Source: Leptotrichia sp. oral taxon 223
Lineage (GTDB): Bacteria; Fusobacteriota; Fusobacteriia; Fusobacteriales; Leptotrichiaceae
Length of the DNA stretch: 64,000 bases
Assembly (NCBI RefSeq): GCF_013394795.1
Contig: NZ_JABXYU010000001.1
Span: 992,001-1,056,000 of the forward strand
Direction of reading: 5' to 3'
Shown here in pieces: positions 13,060 to 21,303 of the stretch. Numbering within the stretch: position 1 is the first letter of the stretch; every line of letters starts with the position of its first letter. The position numbers and the translations under genes were made by a program. Below the pieces are notes generated by a model. The model had not been told where the DNA came from, searched no databases, and was given only the letters and a program-made list of their open reading frames with translations.

Positions 13060-13818
13060 ATGGGTAAAAAAAGAATCTTTTTTGGAATTTTGATGATTGT
13101 GTTCTTTTTTGTATTATTACCTGGTTTATTTAACGAGAGTAAGAATGACGGCGGCTTAAAAGGGGCAATCTATCTGGAAGAGCCTAAAATAAAACCTGAA
13201 AATGAAGGAAAAGTTGTAATCATTTCAGGAAAAGCAGATATTGTAGAAAATGCATATGATAACGAAATGGGATTACATTTTAAATATCCTGTTGTTTTCA
13301 GAAGAAAAGAAATCCGTAAAGAAAAACGTGTAGACGACAAAGTGGAAATAAAATGGGAGTTGGCGCCAGAAGGCTATACTAAGTTTTTTGGAATTATAAA
13401 ATTAGGTGATTTTAAAATCTCAAACGAATTTTTAAAACGTCTTTCCAATAGTGGAAAGAATCTAGATAAAAAAGATTTTAATCCAAATGAACTGAAAAAT
13501 CTCCCTTCAGGATTTCATGTAGATACGCCAATATTTGAGTTCTACATAACAAATGGAAATAGTATAGGAGATATCCGTATGCGCTATTCGTCAGTTCATG
13601 ATGGACCTCTTATTATGACATTGGCAGGAATTCAGAAAAATGGGGTTCTTGAATACAGCGACAAAATATCCTATTCTTTTTTTGAAAAAAAGGTTACATA
13701 TAAAGAGATGGTAAAAAAAGGAGAATCATCTACTTTTCTTACTTTCGGCTTTATGTTGTTAATAGCATTGATAGGACTTGCATTGTTAATATCTGGAATA
13801 CGTGATTCCAAAAAATAA
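13060..13818 (+). CDS. TMEM43-like membrane protein
   Basis: 252 residues from the ATG at 13060, which has GAGGAGG seven bases upstream; an in-frame TTG five codons earlier lies inside that site and is unlikely. There is one N-terminal transmembrane segment (FFGILMIVFFFVLLPGLF) and one near the C-terminus (FGFMLLIALIGLALLISGI), with a large region between them. NEGKVVIISGKADI and FRRKEIRKEKRV resemble the TMEM43 family, whose bacterial members have no agreed function. The family call rests on these short motifs, so it is tentative; that it is a two-span membrane protein is clear. It stands alone between the rRNA operon and apt. Confidence 0.6.
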   Translation: MGKKRIFFGILMIVFFFVLLPGLFNESKNDGGLKGAIYLEEPKIKPENEGKVVIISGKADIVENAYDNEMGLHFKYPVVFRRKEIRKEKRVDDKVEIKWELAPEGYTKFFGIIKLGDFKISNEFLKRLSNSGKNLDKKDFNPNELKNLPSGFHVDTPIFEFYITNGNSIGDIRMRYSSVHDGPLIMTLAGIQKNGVLEYSDKISYSFFEKKVTYKEMVKKGESSTFLTFGFMLLIALIGLALLISGIRDSKK

Positions 13819-13867
13819 TATTTAAAAAAAATAAATTCTAAAGAAACTAGAATTTCTTCCTAAAAAT

Positions 13868-13925
13868 AAAAAAGACCTTTGAAATTTCCAGTTTTTATTT
13901 TTAAATTTCTCAGGTCTATTTTTTA
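13868..13925. terminator. bidirectional terminator
   Basis: AGACCT..GAAATTT pairs with AAATTTC..AGGTCT, with A/T runs on both sides. It can end both the plus-strand TMEM43-like gene and the minus-strand apt. Confidence 0.65.
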
Positions 13926-13964
13926 TGGTTAAATTTTCTTAAATATTGAACCAGGTATTTAAAA

Positions 13965-14495
13965 TTAATATTTTAATTGTGAGTAAACTTCATAACCTTC
14001 AAGAAATTCCCGTCCTTTTAAATCGGATAATTCTATCATGAATGCTAATTCATACACTTTTGCTTCTAGTTTTTCGACTAATTGAACCATTGCTTTGGCA
14101 GTTCCTCCTGTGGCTAGCAAATCATCCACTATTAATATTGTTGAACCTTTTCCAAAGGCATCTTTGTGAATTTCAATACTATTTTTTCCATATTCTAATG
14201 AATATTCTACACTTTCTACTTCTGCAGGCAATTTACCAGGTTTTCTTGCGGGAACAAATCCTGCTCCAATATTGTAGGCTATTGCGGCTCCAAAAATAAA
14301 ACCTCTTGCGTCAGCCCCTACTACATAATCTATTCCTTTATCTTTATACCTGTCTGTAAAATCTTTTATAATAATTTTTAGTCCTTCCTTATCTTTTAAC
14401 GCTGTTGTAATATCTCTGAATATTACTCCTTTTTCTGGAAAATCTTCTACTGAACGGACTAATTTTTCTATTTTTTCTTTTTCTTCTATTTTCAT
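13965..14495 (-). CDS. apt: adenine phosphoribosyltransferase
   Basis: 176 residues, standard length. The PRPP-binding motif ILIVDDLLATGGTAKAM is near residue 120, preceded by the Apt signature FPEKGVIFRDITTALKD near 20 and VVGADARGFIFGAAIAY near 58. It converts adenine plus PRPP to AMP in the cytoplasm (purine salvage). It is the last gene of the minus-strand run that starts with recG, but 200 bp separate it from the Nudix gene, so it may have its own promoter. Confidence 0.95.
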   Translation of the reverse strand: MKIEEKEKIEKLVRSVEDFPEKGVIFRDITTALKDKEGLKIIIKDFTDRYKDKGIDYVVGADARGFIFGAAIAYNIGAGFVPARKPGKLPAEVESVEYSLEYGKNSIEIHKDAFGKGSTILIVDDLLATGGTAKAMVQLVEKLEAKVYELAFMIELSDLKGREFLEGYEVYSQLKY

Positions 14496-14545
14496 TTTTT
14501 ATTTTTCCTCTTTTCTAAAATTATATAATTAATAGCAACTCCACT

Positions 14546-14600
14546 AAAACTAAACTTAAAAGTTATTACTTTTCTTAAAATCCTAAATTTACTTAGTTTG
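14546..14600. repeat. dispersed intergenic repeat (AAACTTAAAAGTTAT family), copy 1
   Basis: The core CTAAACTTAAAAGTTAT then TACTTTTCTTAAAATCC is recognisably shared with 41507-41560 and 52588-52645. It lies upstream of apt. Confidence 0.4.
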
Positions 14601-14698
14601 TATCAGTTCAATTTTCAAAAAATTCAAATATATAATTAAACTTCTTAATTACAATAAATTATAAATTATGTATAAATTTTAAGTCTAAATATTTTTAA

Positions 14699-15151
14699 TC
14701 ATTCATTCCATAGACTTCCCAAATAAGTTTCAACTTTTTCTCCATCCATTAGCCTCAATAAATTTTCTTTAATATCTGGGTAAATTGTCATTGTTTTCAA
14801 TTCTTCTTTTGTTACAAATCTTAAATCTGCGAGAACTGCTTCTTCTCCTAATTTGATGATGTCATTGTTTTTATTGTTACGGTGTATTCTAAAAAATAAA
14901 TTTAAAATATGCCGCTCCTTGTCTGGAAAAATTGTTTCTGAAAAAAACAAAAATTCATCAACTTCTATATCCATATTTGTTTCTTCCTTATATTCCCGTA
15001 CAAGGGCTTCTTTAGAAGTTTCACCCCAGTCATTTCCGCCACCAGGGATAAGCCAGTATTTTTTATTATTTTTGTGATGCTGAATTAACAGAATTTTATC
15101 ATCTTCTATGAGAATTCCTGCCACACGTATTCGTGGTCTTATTTCTTCCAT
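14699..15151 (-). CDS. Nudix hydrolase
   Basis: 150 residues. The Nudix box begins with the GGGNDWGE segment, then REYKEETNMDI (about residues 38-63), fitting Gx5Ex7REUxEExGU except that Asn replaces the final Gly. RVAGILIEDDKILLIQHH before it is the usual first strand. Nudix enzymes hydrolyse nucleoside diphosphates linked to another group; the substrate cannot be told from sequence. The start lies 9 nt after the stop of the CorC-like gene upstream, so they form an operon. Confidence 0.85.
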   Translation of the reverse strand: MEEIRPRIRVAGILIEDDKILLIQHHKNNKKYWLIPGGGNDWGETSKEALVREYKEETNMDIEVDEFLFFSETIFPDKERHILNLFFRIHRNNKNNDIIKLGEEAVLADLRFVTKEELKTMTIYPDIKENLLRLMDGEKVETYLGSLWNE

Positions 15152-15160
15152 TTTTTCTCC

Positions 15161-16453
15161 TTATTTTTCTTTTTCTTCTTCCTGCTGTTCAATAATGATC
15201 GCCCTTACTCTCTCAACACGCTTATTATCGACGTCAGTAACTTTTAATACAAAATTATTGTCTTTTACCTGATCAAAGACATCGGCAACTTTTCCCAGCT
15301 TGTCTTGAATATACCCTGAAATAGTGTCGTATTCTTCAGATAACGGTATTTCTATTCCCAGCTTGTCATTGACTTCTTCGATAGGCGTGTCCCCTTTTAT
15401 ATCAAATATTTTTTCACGAATTTGCTGAATGTTTTCCTCTTCCTGATCAAATTCATCCCTTATTTCCCCAACAATTTCCTCCAGCAAGTCTTCAATCGTT
15501 ACAATTCCCTGTGTTCCGCCGTATTCATCAATAACTATTGCCATATGAAGCTGCTTTAATTTAAATTCTTCCAATAATTCAACTAACGGCTTTGTGATTG
15601 GAACAAAATAGGCTTCTTTCATAAAGTCCTTTATTGGCGGATTTTCCCCAGTCTGCTTATCGTAACGGAGTAAGTCCTTCATATGTACTGTTCCTACAAT
15701 TTTGTCAATTGTTTCAGTATAAATCGGGATACGTGTGAATCCTTGATCCAAAATCTCATTCCACACATCGTCAATTTTGCTTTCTGCTTCCAATGCAAAT
15801 ACATCTCTTCGAGGTGTAAGTATCTCCTTGACTGTCGTTTCTGAAAATTCAAAAATGCTGGTAATCATTTCCTCTTCGCCTTCTTCAAACACGCCGCTTT
15901 CTGTTCCAGCCTTTAAAAATGTCAAAATTTCATCTTCTGTTATTTCAAACATCTGATCTTTTACTTTTATCCTGAATATTCCGACAATAACTCTTGAAAT
16001 ATGTATAAATAACTTAATCAGCGGCTTTAATACAATCCGTACTGTGTTTAGCGGTATTATTAAAGTTTTGGAAACTCCATAAATATTATTTCTGGCTATT
16101 AGTCTTGGAATCATTTCAGAAAATAAAAGAATAAAAATAATTAACACAAAAAATGAAATTGCAACATAAAGATTTTCTGTATAAATTTTTTTTATTAAAT
16201 AAACTCCTGAAAAAACCATTGATGAATATGAAATTGTCTTTATAAATAACAGTGTCGTAAGTAATTCATTTGGATTTTCAAGCCAAAATTTTAAAAGCTC
16301 ACTTTCCTTAGTTTTTTCCTTTTCCTTTGAGTCACTTTTCAAATGAATCTGCTTTAATGATGACAATGCTGATTCAGCAGCGGATAGAAACGATGTAAGA
16401 AACAATAAAACCAATAATAGAATAACATTTAACAAAATCCTCTTCTCTTCCAA
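15161..16453 (-). CDS. HlyC/CorC-family CNNM-type transporter protein
   Basis: 430 residues with the usual three parts: a DUF21 membrane region (several hydrophobic spans, residues 1-150), a tandem CBS domain pair from EILTPRRDVFALE (near 212) to VTIEDLLEEIVGEI (near 325), and a C-terminal CorC_HlyC domain (IFDIKGDTPIEEVNDKLGI). Relatives are involved in magnesium or cobalt efflux; the name hemolysin is historical. It is an inner-membrane protein. It lies between accB and the Nudix gene on the same strand. Confidence 0.9.
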   Translation of the reverse strand: MEEKRILLNVILLLVLLFLTSFLSAAESALSSLKQIHLKSDSKEKEKTKESELLKFWLENPNELLTTLLFIKTISYSSMVFSGVYLIKKIYTENLYVAISFFVLIIFILLFSEMIPRLIARNNIYGVSKTLIIPLNTVRIVLKPLIKLFIHISRVIVGIFRIKVKDQMFEITEDEILTFLKAGTESGVFEEGEEEMITSIFEFSETTVKEILTPRRDVFALEAESKIDDVWNEILDQGFTRIPIYTETIDKIVGTVHMKDLLRYDKQTGENPPIKDFMKEAYFVPITKPLVELLEEFKLKQLHMAIVIDEYGGTQGIVTIEDLLEEIVGEIRDEFDQEEENIQQIREKIFDIKGDTPIEEVNDKLGIEIPLSEEYDTISGYIQDKLGKVADVFDQVKDNNFVLKVTDVDNKRVERVRAIIIEQQEEEKEK

Positions 16454-16559
16454 ATTTATCCCTTCTTTATTTTTTAAATTTATAACTTAGTGGTAAAATA
16501 ACTTTAAAACCAAACTCAAATAATCTTAATAAGATTTTACTTTTTTTATTTTTAAAATT

Positions 16560-17036
16560 TTACTCAATAATCATCAATGTCTGCCCTTTTTTTATACTAT
16601 CTTTGTCATTTACCAATATTTTTTTCACTTTCCCCGAAACTGTTGATTTTACTTCATTCATAAGTTTCATTGCCTCTACGATACAAAGTGTCTGCCCTTC
16701 TGTTACAGAATCCCCTTCTTTTACGAAGGGACCAGCTGTTGGAGATGGCGAGGCATAAAAAGTTCCAACCATAGGGGAAGTAATTTTTGTCCCTGAAATT
16801 TCTTCGGGAATGGCCACTGTTTCAACTGATGCCTCTGGTTCCTGAGTTTGTGCTTCTTTCTGGATATTTGCTGCCGCTACAGGTTGAGCCATTGGACTGC
16901 TAAAAATAACATTTCTTTCTTTTCTTTTTTTTGTTAATGAAACTTCAAAATTGTTATCTTCATACCTTACTGACTCAATCTTATTTTCATTCATACTTTC
17001 AGCTAATTTTTCAATAAATTTAATTTTATCTCTCAT
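16560..17036 (-). CDS. accB: biotin carboxyl carrier protein of acetyl-CoA carboxylase
   Basis: 158 residues from the ATG at 17036; an in-frame GTG four codons earlier is possible but BCCPs normally begin like MRDKIKFIEKL. The C-terminal biotinyl domain carries EAMKLMNEV with the target lysine, preceded by SPMVGTFYASPSPTAGPFV. An Ala/Pro/Glu-rich linker (residues 55-85) joins the two parts. It carries biotin for the carboxylation of acetyl-CoA in fatty acid synthesis. The other ACC subunits are not adjacent; the neighbour upstream is folD, 38 nt away. Confidence 0.9.
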   Translation of the reverse strand: MRDKIKFIEKLAESMNENKIESVRYEDNNFEVSLTKKRKERNVIFSSPMAQPVAAANIQKEAQTQEPEASVETVAIPEEISGTKITSPMVGTFYASPSPTAGPFVKEGDSVTEGQTLCIVEAMKLMNEVKSTVSGKVKKILVNDKDSIKKGQTLMIIE

Positions 17037-17074
17037 TAGTTTTCTCACTTTCTTTTTTATTTATTTTCAAAAAT

Positions 17075-17926
17075 TTAATTGTCTATTTTCTGTTTATAAG
17101 ACTTAAATGTATTTTTTATCAGCATTGCAATTGTCATTGGGCCAACACCGCCGGGAACTGGAGTAATAAAAGAGGCTTTTTTAGAAACTTCCTCAAAATC
17201 CACATCTCCGCACAGTTTTCCACCCACACGGTTTATTCCGACATCAATTACAACGGCGCCTTCCTTTACATCGGCTGCCTTCACTAATTTTGGAGAACCT
17301 GCGGCGGCTATCACTATATCAGCTTTCTGTAATTTTTCAGATAGATTTTTTGTTTTTGAATTACATACCTGAACCGTTGCACGTTTTTTTATAAGCAAAA
17401 GTGTCATTGGCTTTCCTACGATATTGCTTTGCCCAATTACAAGGACATCCTTTCCTTCCAAGTCAATATTGTATTCTTCAAACATCTGAATCACTCCAGC
17501 CGGTGTGCAAGATAAAAATCCTGTTTCATCTCCAATCATCATTTTACCAATGTTTGTTGTGTGAAAACCGTCAACATCCTTTTCGGCTGAAATTGCATTT
17601 ATAACCTTCAAATCATCAATATGCTTTGGAATTGGTAATTGTACCAAAATCCCGTCTATATTGCTATTATTATTTAATTTTTCAATTTCTAAAAGCAAAC
17701 TTTCTTCTGAAATATTTTCATCAAACCTAATTGTTTCAGAATGAAATCCAACTCTCTCACAAGCTCTTATTTTATTTCTTACATAAATTTGTGAAGCGGG
17801 ATTTTCTCCTGCCATAATTACTGCAAGTCCAGCTTTTCTGCCAGCTTTTTTTTCCAGTTCACTATGCTCTTTTTCAATTTCTTTCAAAACTTTTTCTGAA
17901 AGCGCCTTTCCATCAATTATAGTCAT
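17075..17926 (-). CDS. folD: bifunctional methylenetetrahydrofolate dehydrogenase/cyclohydrolase
   Basis: 283 residues from ATG 17926 (MTIIDGKALSEKV); GTG at 17938 is an alternative. Visible motifs are AGENPASQIYVRNKIRACER (substrate lysine near residue 55), DGILVQLPIPKH near 96, IGQSNIVGKPM near 165 and TPVGGVGPMT near 263. FolD interconverts methylene-, methenyl- and formyl-tetrahydrofolate with NADP. The start has no close Shine-Dalgarno sequence: AAAGGAGA lies over 20 nt upstream, so translation may be modest. It precedes accB and follows rex. Confidence 0.93.
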   Translation of the reverse strand: MTIIDGKALSEKVLKEIEKEHSELEKKAGRKAGLAVIMAGENPASQIYVRNKIRACERVGFHSETIRFDENISEESLLLEIEKLNNNSNIDGILVQLPIPKHIDDLKVINAISAEKDVDGFHTTNIGKMMIGDETGFLSCTPAGVIQMFEEYNIDLEGKDVLVIGQSNIVGKPMTLLLIKKRATVQVCNSKTKNLSEKLQKADIVIAAAGSPKLVKAADVKEGAVVIDVGINRVGGKLCGDVDFEEVSKKASFITPVPGGVGPMTIAMLIKNTFKSYKQKIDN

Positions 17927-17971
17927 AGCTTTTACCACTAAATCAGTTCTAGCAGTATCTCCTTTCGTTTT

Positions 17972-18637
17972 TTATATTTTCTGATTTGCATTATTTAACC
18001 GCCAAAAATTTAGTTCCTGTAACTTTGCAGAAATATCCATATCTACAACTTTTACATTTTCAGCCAATTCCAGCTTGTAAGTAGTCATGTTAAGAATCGC
18101 ACAGATACCACTTCTTACAAGCCCTTCTGCCGCAATTTGCGCCTGTTCCTTCACAACTGCCAAAATAGCCGTATCAATTCTTATGTCAAAATCATTTTTC
18201 ATATTTTTTATAAATTCATCAACATTTTGTATATCCTGAACGATTAAATTGTTTGCTGTTATTTTTCCAATTTTATTCTTATCCTTATCAAATATTCCAA
18301 CAATTTTAAATCCTTCACCTAGAACATCAAGATTTGAGGAAATCATTTCTCCCATTTTACCATGTCCTACAATTATAACATGGTTAATTTTATCAATTCC
18401 AAGAATTTTTGTAATAATTTCTATCAAATTATCAATATCATAACCCTTCCCTCGCACACCAAACTCGCCAAATGTCGATAAATCTTTACGTACCTGAGCG
18501 GAAGTGGTGTTCATAATTTTAGCAAGCTCAATGGAATTTATTTCGTTATACTGCTTTTGAGCTTCTTTTAGAATAGATAAATATTCTGTCAATCTTTGTA
18601 CAACTCTTTCAGAAATTTCCAATTTTTTTAATTTCAT
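17972..18637 (-). CDS. rex: redox-sensing transcriptional repressor Rex
   Basis: 221 residues. N-terminal winged helix (SERVVQRLTEYLSILKE; TSAQVRKDLSTFGEFGVRGK) followed by a Rossmann domain with VIIVGHGKMGEMIS (GxGxxG). Rex senses the NADH/NAD+ ratio and represses fermentation and respiration genes when NAD+ is high. The start has AGGAGGAAAT upstream. Its promoter region overlaps a dispersed repeat (18664-18766) that contains two TATAAT sequences. Confidence 0.95.
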   Translation of the reverse strand: MKLKKLEISERVVQRLTEYLSILKEAQKQYNEINSIELAKIMNTTSAQVRKDLSTFGEFGVRGKGYDIDNLIEIITKILGIDKINHVIIVGHGKMGEMISSNLDVLGEGFKIVGIFDKDKNKIGKITANNLIVQDIQNVDEFIKNMKNDFDIRIDTAILAVVKEQAQIAAEGLVRSGICAILNMTTYKLELAENVKVVDMDISAKLQELNFWRLNNANQKI

Positions 18638-18663
18638 ATTTCCTCCTATGAAAATTAGAAAAT

Positions 18664-18766
18664 TATAGTCAATCCATTTAAAAATTATAGCAAAAATATG
18701 TAAAAAGCAATGAATTGGCTAATACAGCCTAACTTTCTACTCTTGTTTTAAACTAGAACTGCTATA
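18664..18766 (-). repeat. dispersed TATAGC repeat overlapping the 3' end of fmt
   Basis: On the minus strand it runs from TATAGCAGTTCTAGTTTAAA to GGATTGACTATAA. The same element occurs on the plus strand at 40724-40811 and 53821-53911, sharing the ends, the inner ACAAGAGTAGAAAGTTA-like segment and CATTGCTTTTTACATATTTT. The ends form an imperfect inverted repeat. This copy covers the last ten or so codons and stop of fmt. Confidence 0.65.
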
Positions 18767-19702
18767 CAATAATTTTTCTCCAATTACCATTTTACGCCCA
18801 TTAATAATATCTACTCCCTTTTGAAGTTTTTTCCCTTCAAATTTTGCCTCCAAAATCAATAATCCTCCATTTGCAACTTTTACAACAGGCCCTTTTTTAT
18901 TGATAATTTCGACAATTGTACCATTTTCTGTTTCATCTTCATATTTTTTTTCAATTTTTTCGCTTTTGTAAATTTTTATGTTTTCGCCTTTTTCATTGGA
19001 AGTATGTGCCGCTGGAAATGGATTTAATCCACGAATCTGATTGTAAATAACTTCTTTTGTGTTATCCCAGTTGATTTTTGCCTGCTCCTTTGTAATAGGC
19101 TTTACTAAAGTGGCTTTGCTATCATCCTGCTTTTCTGCCTGAACTTCCCCATTTTCAATCAATTTTAACGCCTTTTTAAGTCCAGCTGCTCCCAAATCCT
19201 TTAATTTATCGTGCAGAGTTCCAAGCGTATCATCTTCTGTAATTTCACAATATTCCTTTAAAATCACATCTCCAGAATCAAGCCCTTCCTCAATGTACAT
19301 TATGCTCACGCCTGTTTCAACATCACCGTTTAAAATGGCAGAATGGATAGGCGAAGCTCCTCTATATTTTGGTAAAAGCGAGGAATGTACATTTATTATC
19401 CCATATTTTGGAATATCAATTATTTCTTTTGGCAAAATTTTCCCATAAGCTACAACCACAATTAAATCAGGATTTATTTCCTTAATTTTGTTTATAACTT
19501 CTTCATCCTTCATTTTTTGGGGCTGAATAATTTCAACATCATTGTCAATTCCAAACTGCTTCACAGGGGAAAATATAATTTTATTTCCTCTAGCATTTAT
19601 TTTATCCTCTTTTGTGAAAATAAGCCGCAAGTCAGTATTTTTAAACACAACTTCCAGACTTGGTATTGCAAATTCTGGCGTTCCCATAAATATTGTTTTC
19701 AT
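18737..19702 (-). CDS. fmt: methionyl-tRNA formyltransferase
   Basis: 321 residues. N-terminal MGTPEFAIPSLEVV, the catalytic and folate region INVHSSLLPKYRGASPIHSA near residue 108 and GLDSGDVI near 144, and an OB-type C-terminal domain with NPFPAAHT near 228. It formylates Met-tRNA for translation initiation. It follows def on the same strand, the classic def-fmt pair. The final residues (about YSSSSLKQE and the stop) come from a dispersed repeat, so the C-terminus differs from the ancestral one; the catalytic domain is unaffected. Confidence 0.95.
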   Translation of the reverse strand: MKTIFMGTPEFAIPSLEVVFKNTDLRLIFTKEDKINARGNKIIFSPVKQFGIDNDVEIIQPQKMKDEEVINKIKEINPDLIVVVAYGKILPKEIIDIPKYGIINVHSSLLPKYRGASPIHSAILNGDVETGVSIMYIEEGLDSGDVILKEYCEITEDDTLGTLHDKLKDLGAAGLKKALKLIENGEVQAEKQDDSKATLVKPITKEQAKINWDNTKEVIYNQIRGLNPFPAAHTSNEKGENIKIYKSEKIEKKYEDETENGTIVEIINKKGPVVKVANGGLLILEAKFEGKKLQKGVDIINGRKMVIGEKLLYSSSSLKQE

Positions 19703-19780
19703 TTAATTTTCCCACTTTCCTGACTTTTTTCAAAATCCATTCAATAACTTAATAATCTATATTTAAATAAAAATAATATC

Positions 19781-20296
19781 CTAATCCAACTCCCTGTAAA
19801 TTCTGCCTTTTGCAAAATCTTTTTTCAAGACATCTAATTTTTTTGCAACTAATCTTTTATTCATAATCGAAAGTTTGTCTGTAAACAGAATCCCTTCTAT
19901 GTGATCAAATTCGTGCTGAAATGCTCTAGCCCACATTTCGTCCAGTTCTTCAACAACTTCTTCTCCATTTTCATTCAAATATTTCACTTTGATTTTCGCA
20001 GGACGGTTTACTTTCTTAAAAACTCCTGGAATGCTCAAGCATCCTTCCTCCATATCTGTAATTTCCTCAGAAAACTCCAAAATTTCCGGATTAACAACCT
20101 TTTTCACAACTCCATCATGTTCCAGCACAAAAAATCTTTTGGCAATGTCCACCTGATTTGCAGCAAGCCCCACGCCATTAGCCTTTCTCATAAGGGCAAC
20201 CATTTCATCCAGAGTTTCCCTTACATTGTCGTCAACTGCATCAACTTTTTCTGATTTTTCACGTAAAGTTGGATGTCCATATAAAACTATTTTCAT
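19781..20296 (-). CDS. def: peptide deformylase
   Basis: 171 residues from the ATG at 20296, placed by AAGGAGA upstream; an ATG ten codons earlier lies before that site. All three motifs are intact: GVGLAANQ (GxGxAAxQ), EEGCLSIPG, and FQHEFDHIEG (HExDH metal-binding). It removes the formyl group from nascent proteins using a metal ion. It lies 78 nt upstream of fmt in the same direction. Confidence 0.96.
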   Translation of the reverse strand: MKIVLYGHPTLREKSEKVDAVDDNVRETLDEMVALMRKANGVGLAANQVDIAKRFFVLEHDGVVKKVVNPEILEFSEEITDMEEGCLSIPGVFKKVNRPAKIKVKYLNENGEEVVEELDEMWARAFQHEFDHIEGILFTDKLSIMNKRLVAKKLDVLKKDFAKGRIYRELD

Positions 20297-20396
20297 TTTT
20301 GTTTTTTCTCTCCTTATTAAACTCATTAGTATCCATTTTATTTTATCATATTATTTGATAAATTTTAATACAAAACATCAATTAATTTTTTATTTA

Positions 20397-21281
20397 TTAT
20401 TCCTCAATTTTCTTAAGTCCCAATTTCGTTTCCGACACAAGCACCGCAAAAAGAACCAGTCCAGCCCCAACTGCCACTCTAAGCGATAATCTCTCACTTA
20501 GTATAAAAAATGCAAAAAGTGGCGCAAAGAGCGATTCCGTTGACATTAATATCGAGGCTCTTGTGGAAGTTGTGTATTTTTGGCAAAATGTCTGCAACAC
20601 TGTTGGTATCGCTGTTGAAAAGATTGTTAAATAAATTATTGCAATTAGTGTCATTCCGGCAGGCTTTTGAATTTTACTCACATCTGAAAAAATAAAAAGA
20701 TTTACAGCAAACAATATTCCAGCCGCAAACATCTGTATAACAACAAGCTTTAACGGCTCAACTTTTTTGCTGAAATATCCATTTGTAGCAATCTGTCCTG
20801 CAAAAAATACTGCACTTATAATCGTCAGAATATCCCCAAAATTAAGATTTGCAATATTCAGCTTCCTGTCAAAACTTATCACAGCAACTCCCATTACACA
20901 AATAACTGAAGCCAAAAATGCAAAAATATCAGGACGCTTTTTATGCAAAAACCAAAAAATATAGGGAACAATTACAACGTTAATCGATGTAAAAAAGGCA
21001 TTTTTACTGGCAGTTGTGAGCATTGCCCCATAAGTCTGGAAAGCATATCCAAAAAATTGAAAAATTCCAACAATTACTCCAGCCAAAATATCCTTTTTCG
21101 TAAATTTACCAACTTTTCTAAAGAAAATTCCATAAAGAATAAGCCCTCCCACAAGAAATCTAACCGCTGATAAATAAAACGGATCAACTCCTGTATTCAG
21201 CCCAAGCTTCACAAATACAAACCCAAGTCCCCAAAATATCCCCACAAAAAGTAGTCCAAAATCTGCTAAATACTGTTTCAC
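20397..21281 (-). CDS. EamA/DMT-family transporter
   Basis: 294 residues, about ten hydrophobic spans in two EamA repeats: repeat one from LLFVGIFWGLGFVFVKLGL, repeat two from FGDILTIISAVFFAGQIATN and ending with ILSERLSLRVAVGAGLVL. Family members export amino acids, metabolites or drugs by proton antiport; the substrate is not predictable. Inner membrane. It lies between recG and def on the same strand. It is not closely similar to the other DMT protein at 50722. Confidence 0.88.
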   Translation of the reverse strand: MKQYLADFGLLFVGIFWGLGFVFVKLGLNTGVDPFYLSAVRFLVGGLILYGIFFRKVGKFTKKDILAGVIVGIFQFFGYAFQTYGAMLTTASKNAFFTSINVVIVPYIFWFLHKKRPDIFAFLASVICVMGVAVISFDRKLNIANLNFGDILTIISAVFFAGQIATNGYFSKKVEPLKLVVIQMFAAGILFAVNLFIFSDVSKIQKPAGMTLIAIIYLTIFSTAIPTVLQTFCQKYTTSTRASILMSTESLFAPLFAFFILSERLSLRVAVGAGLVLFAVLVSETKLGLKKIEE

Positions 21282-21303
21282 AAAATTCTCTCCTTACTGT
21301 ACT

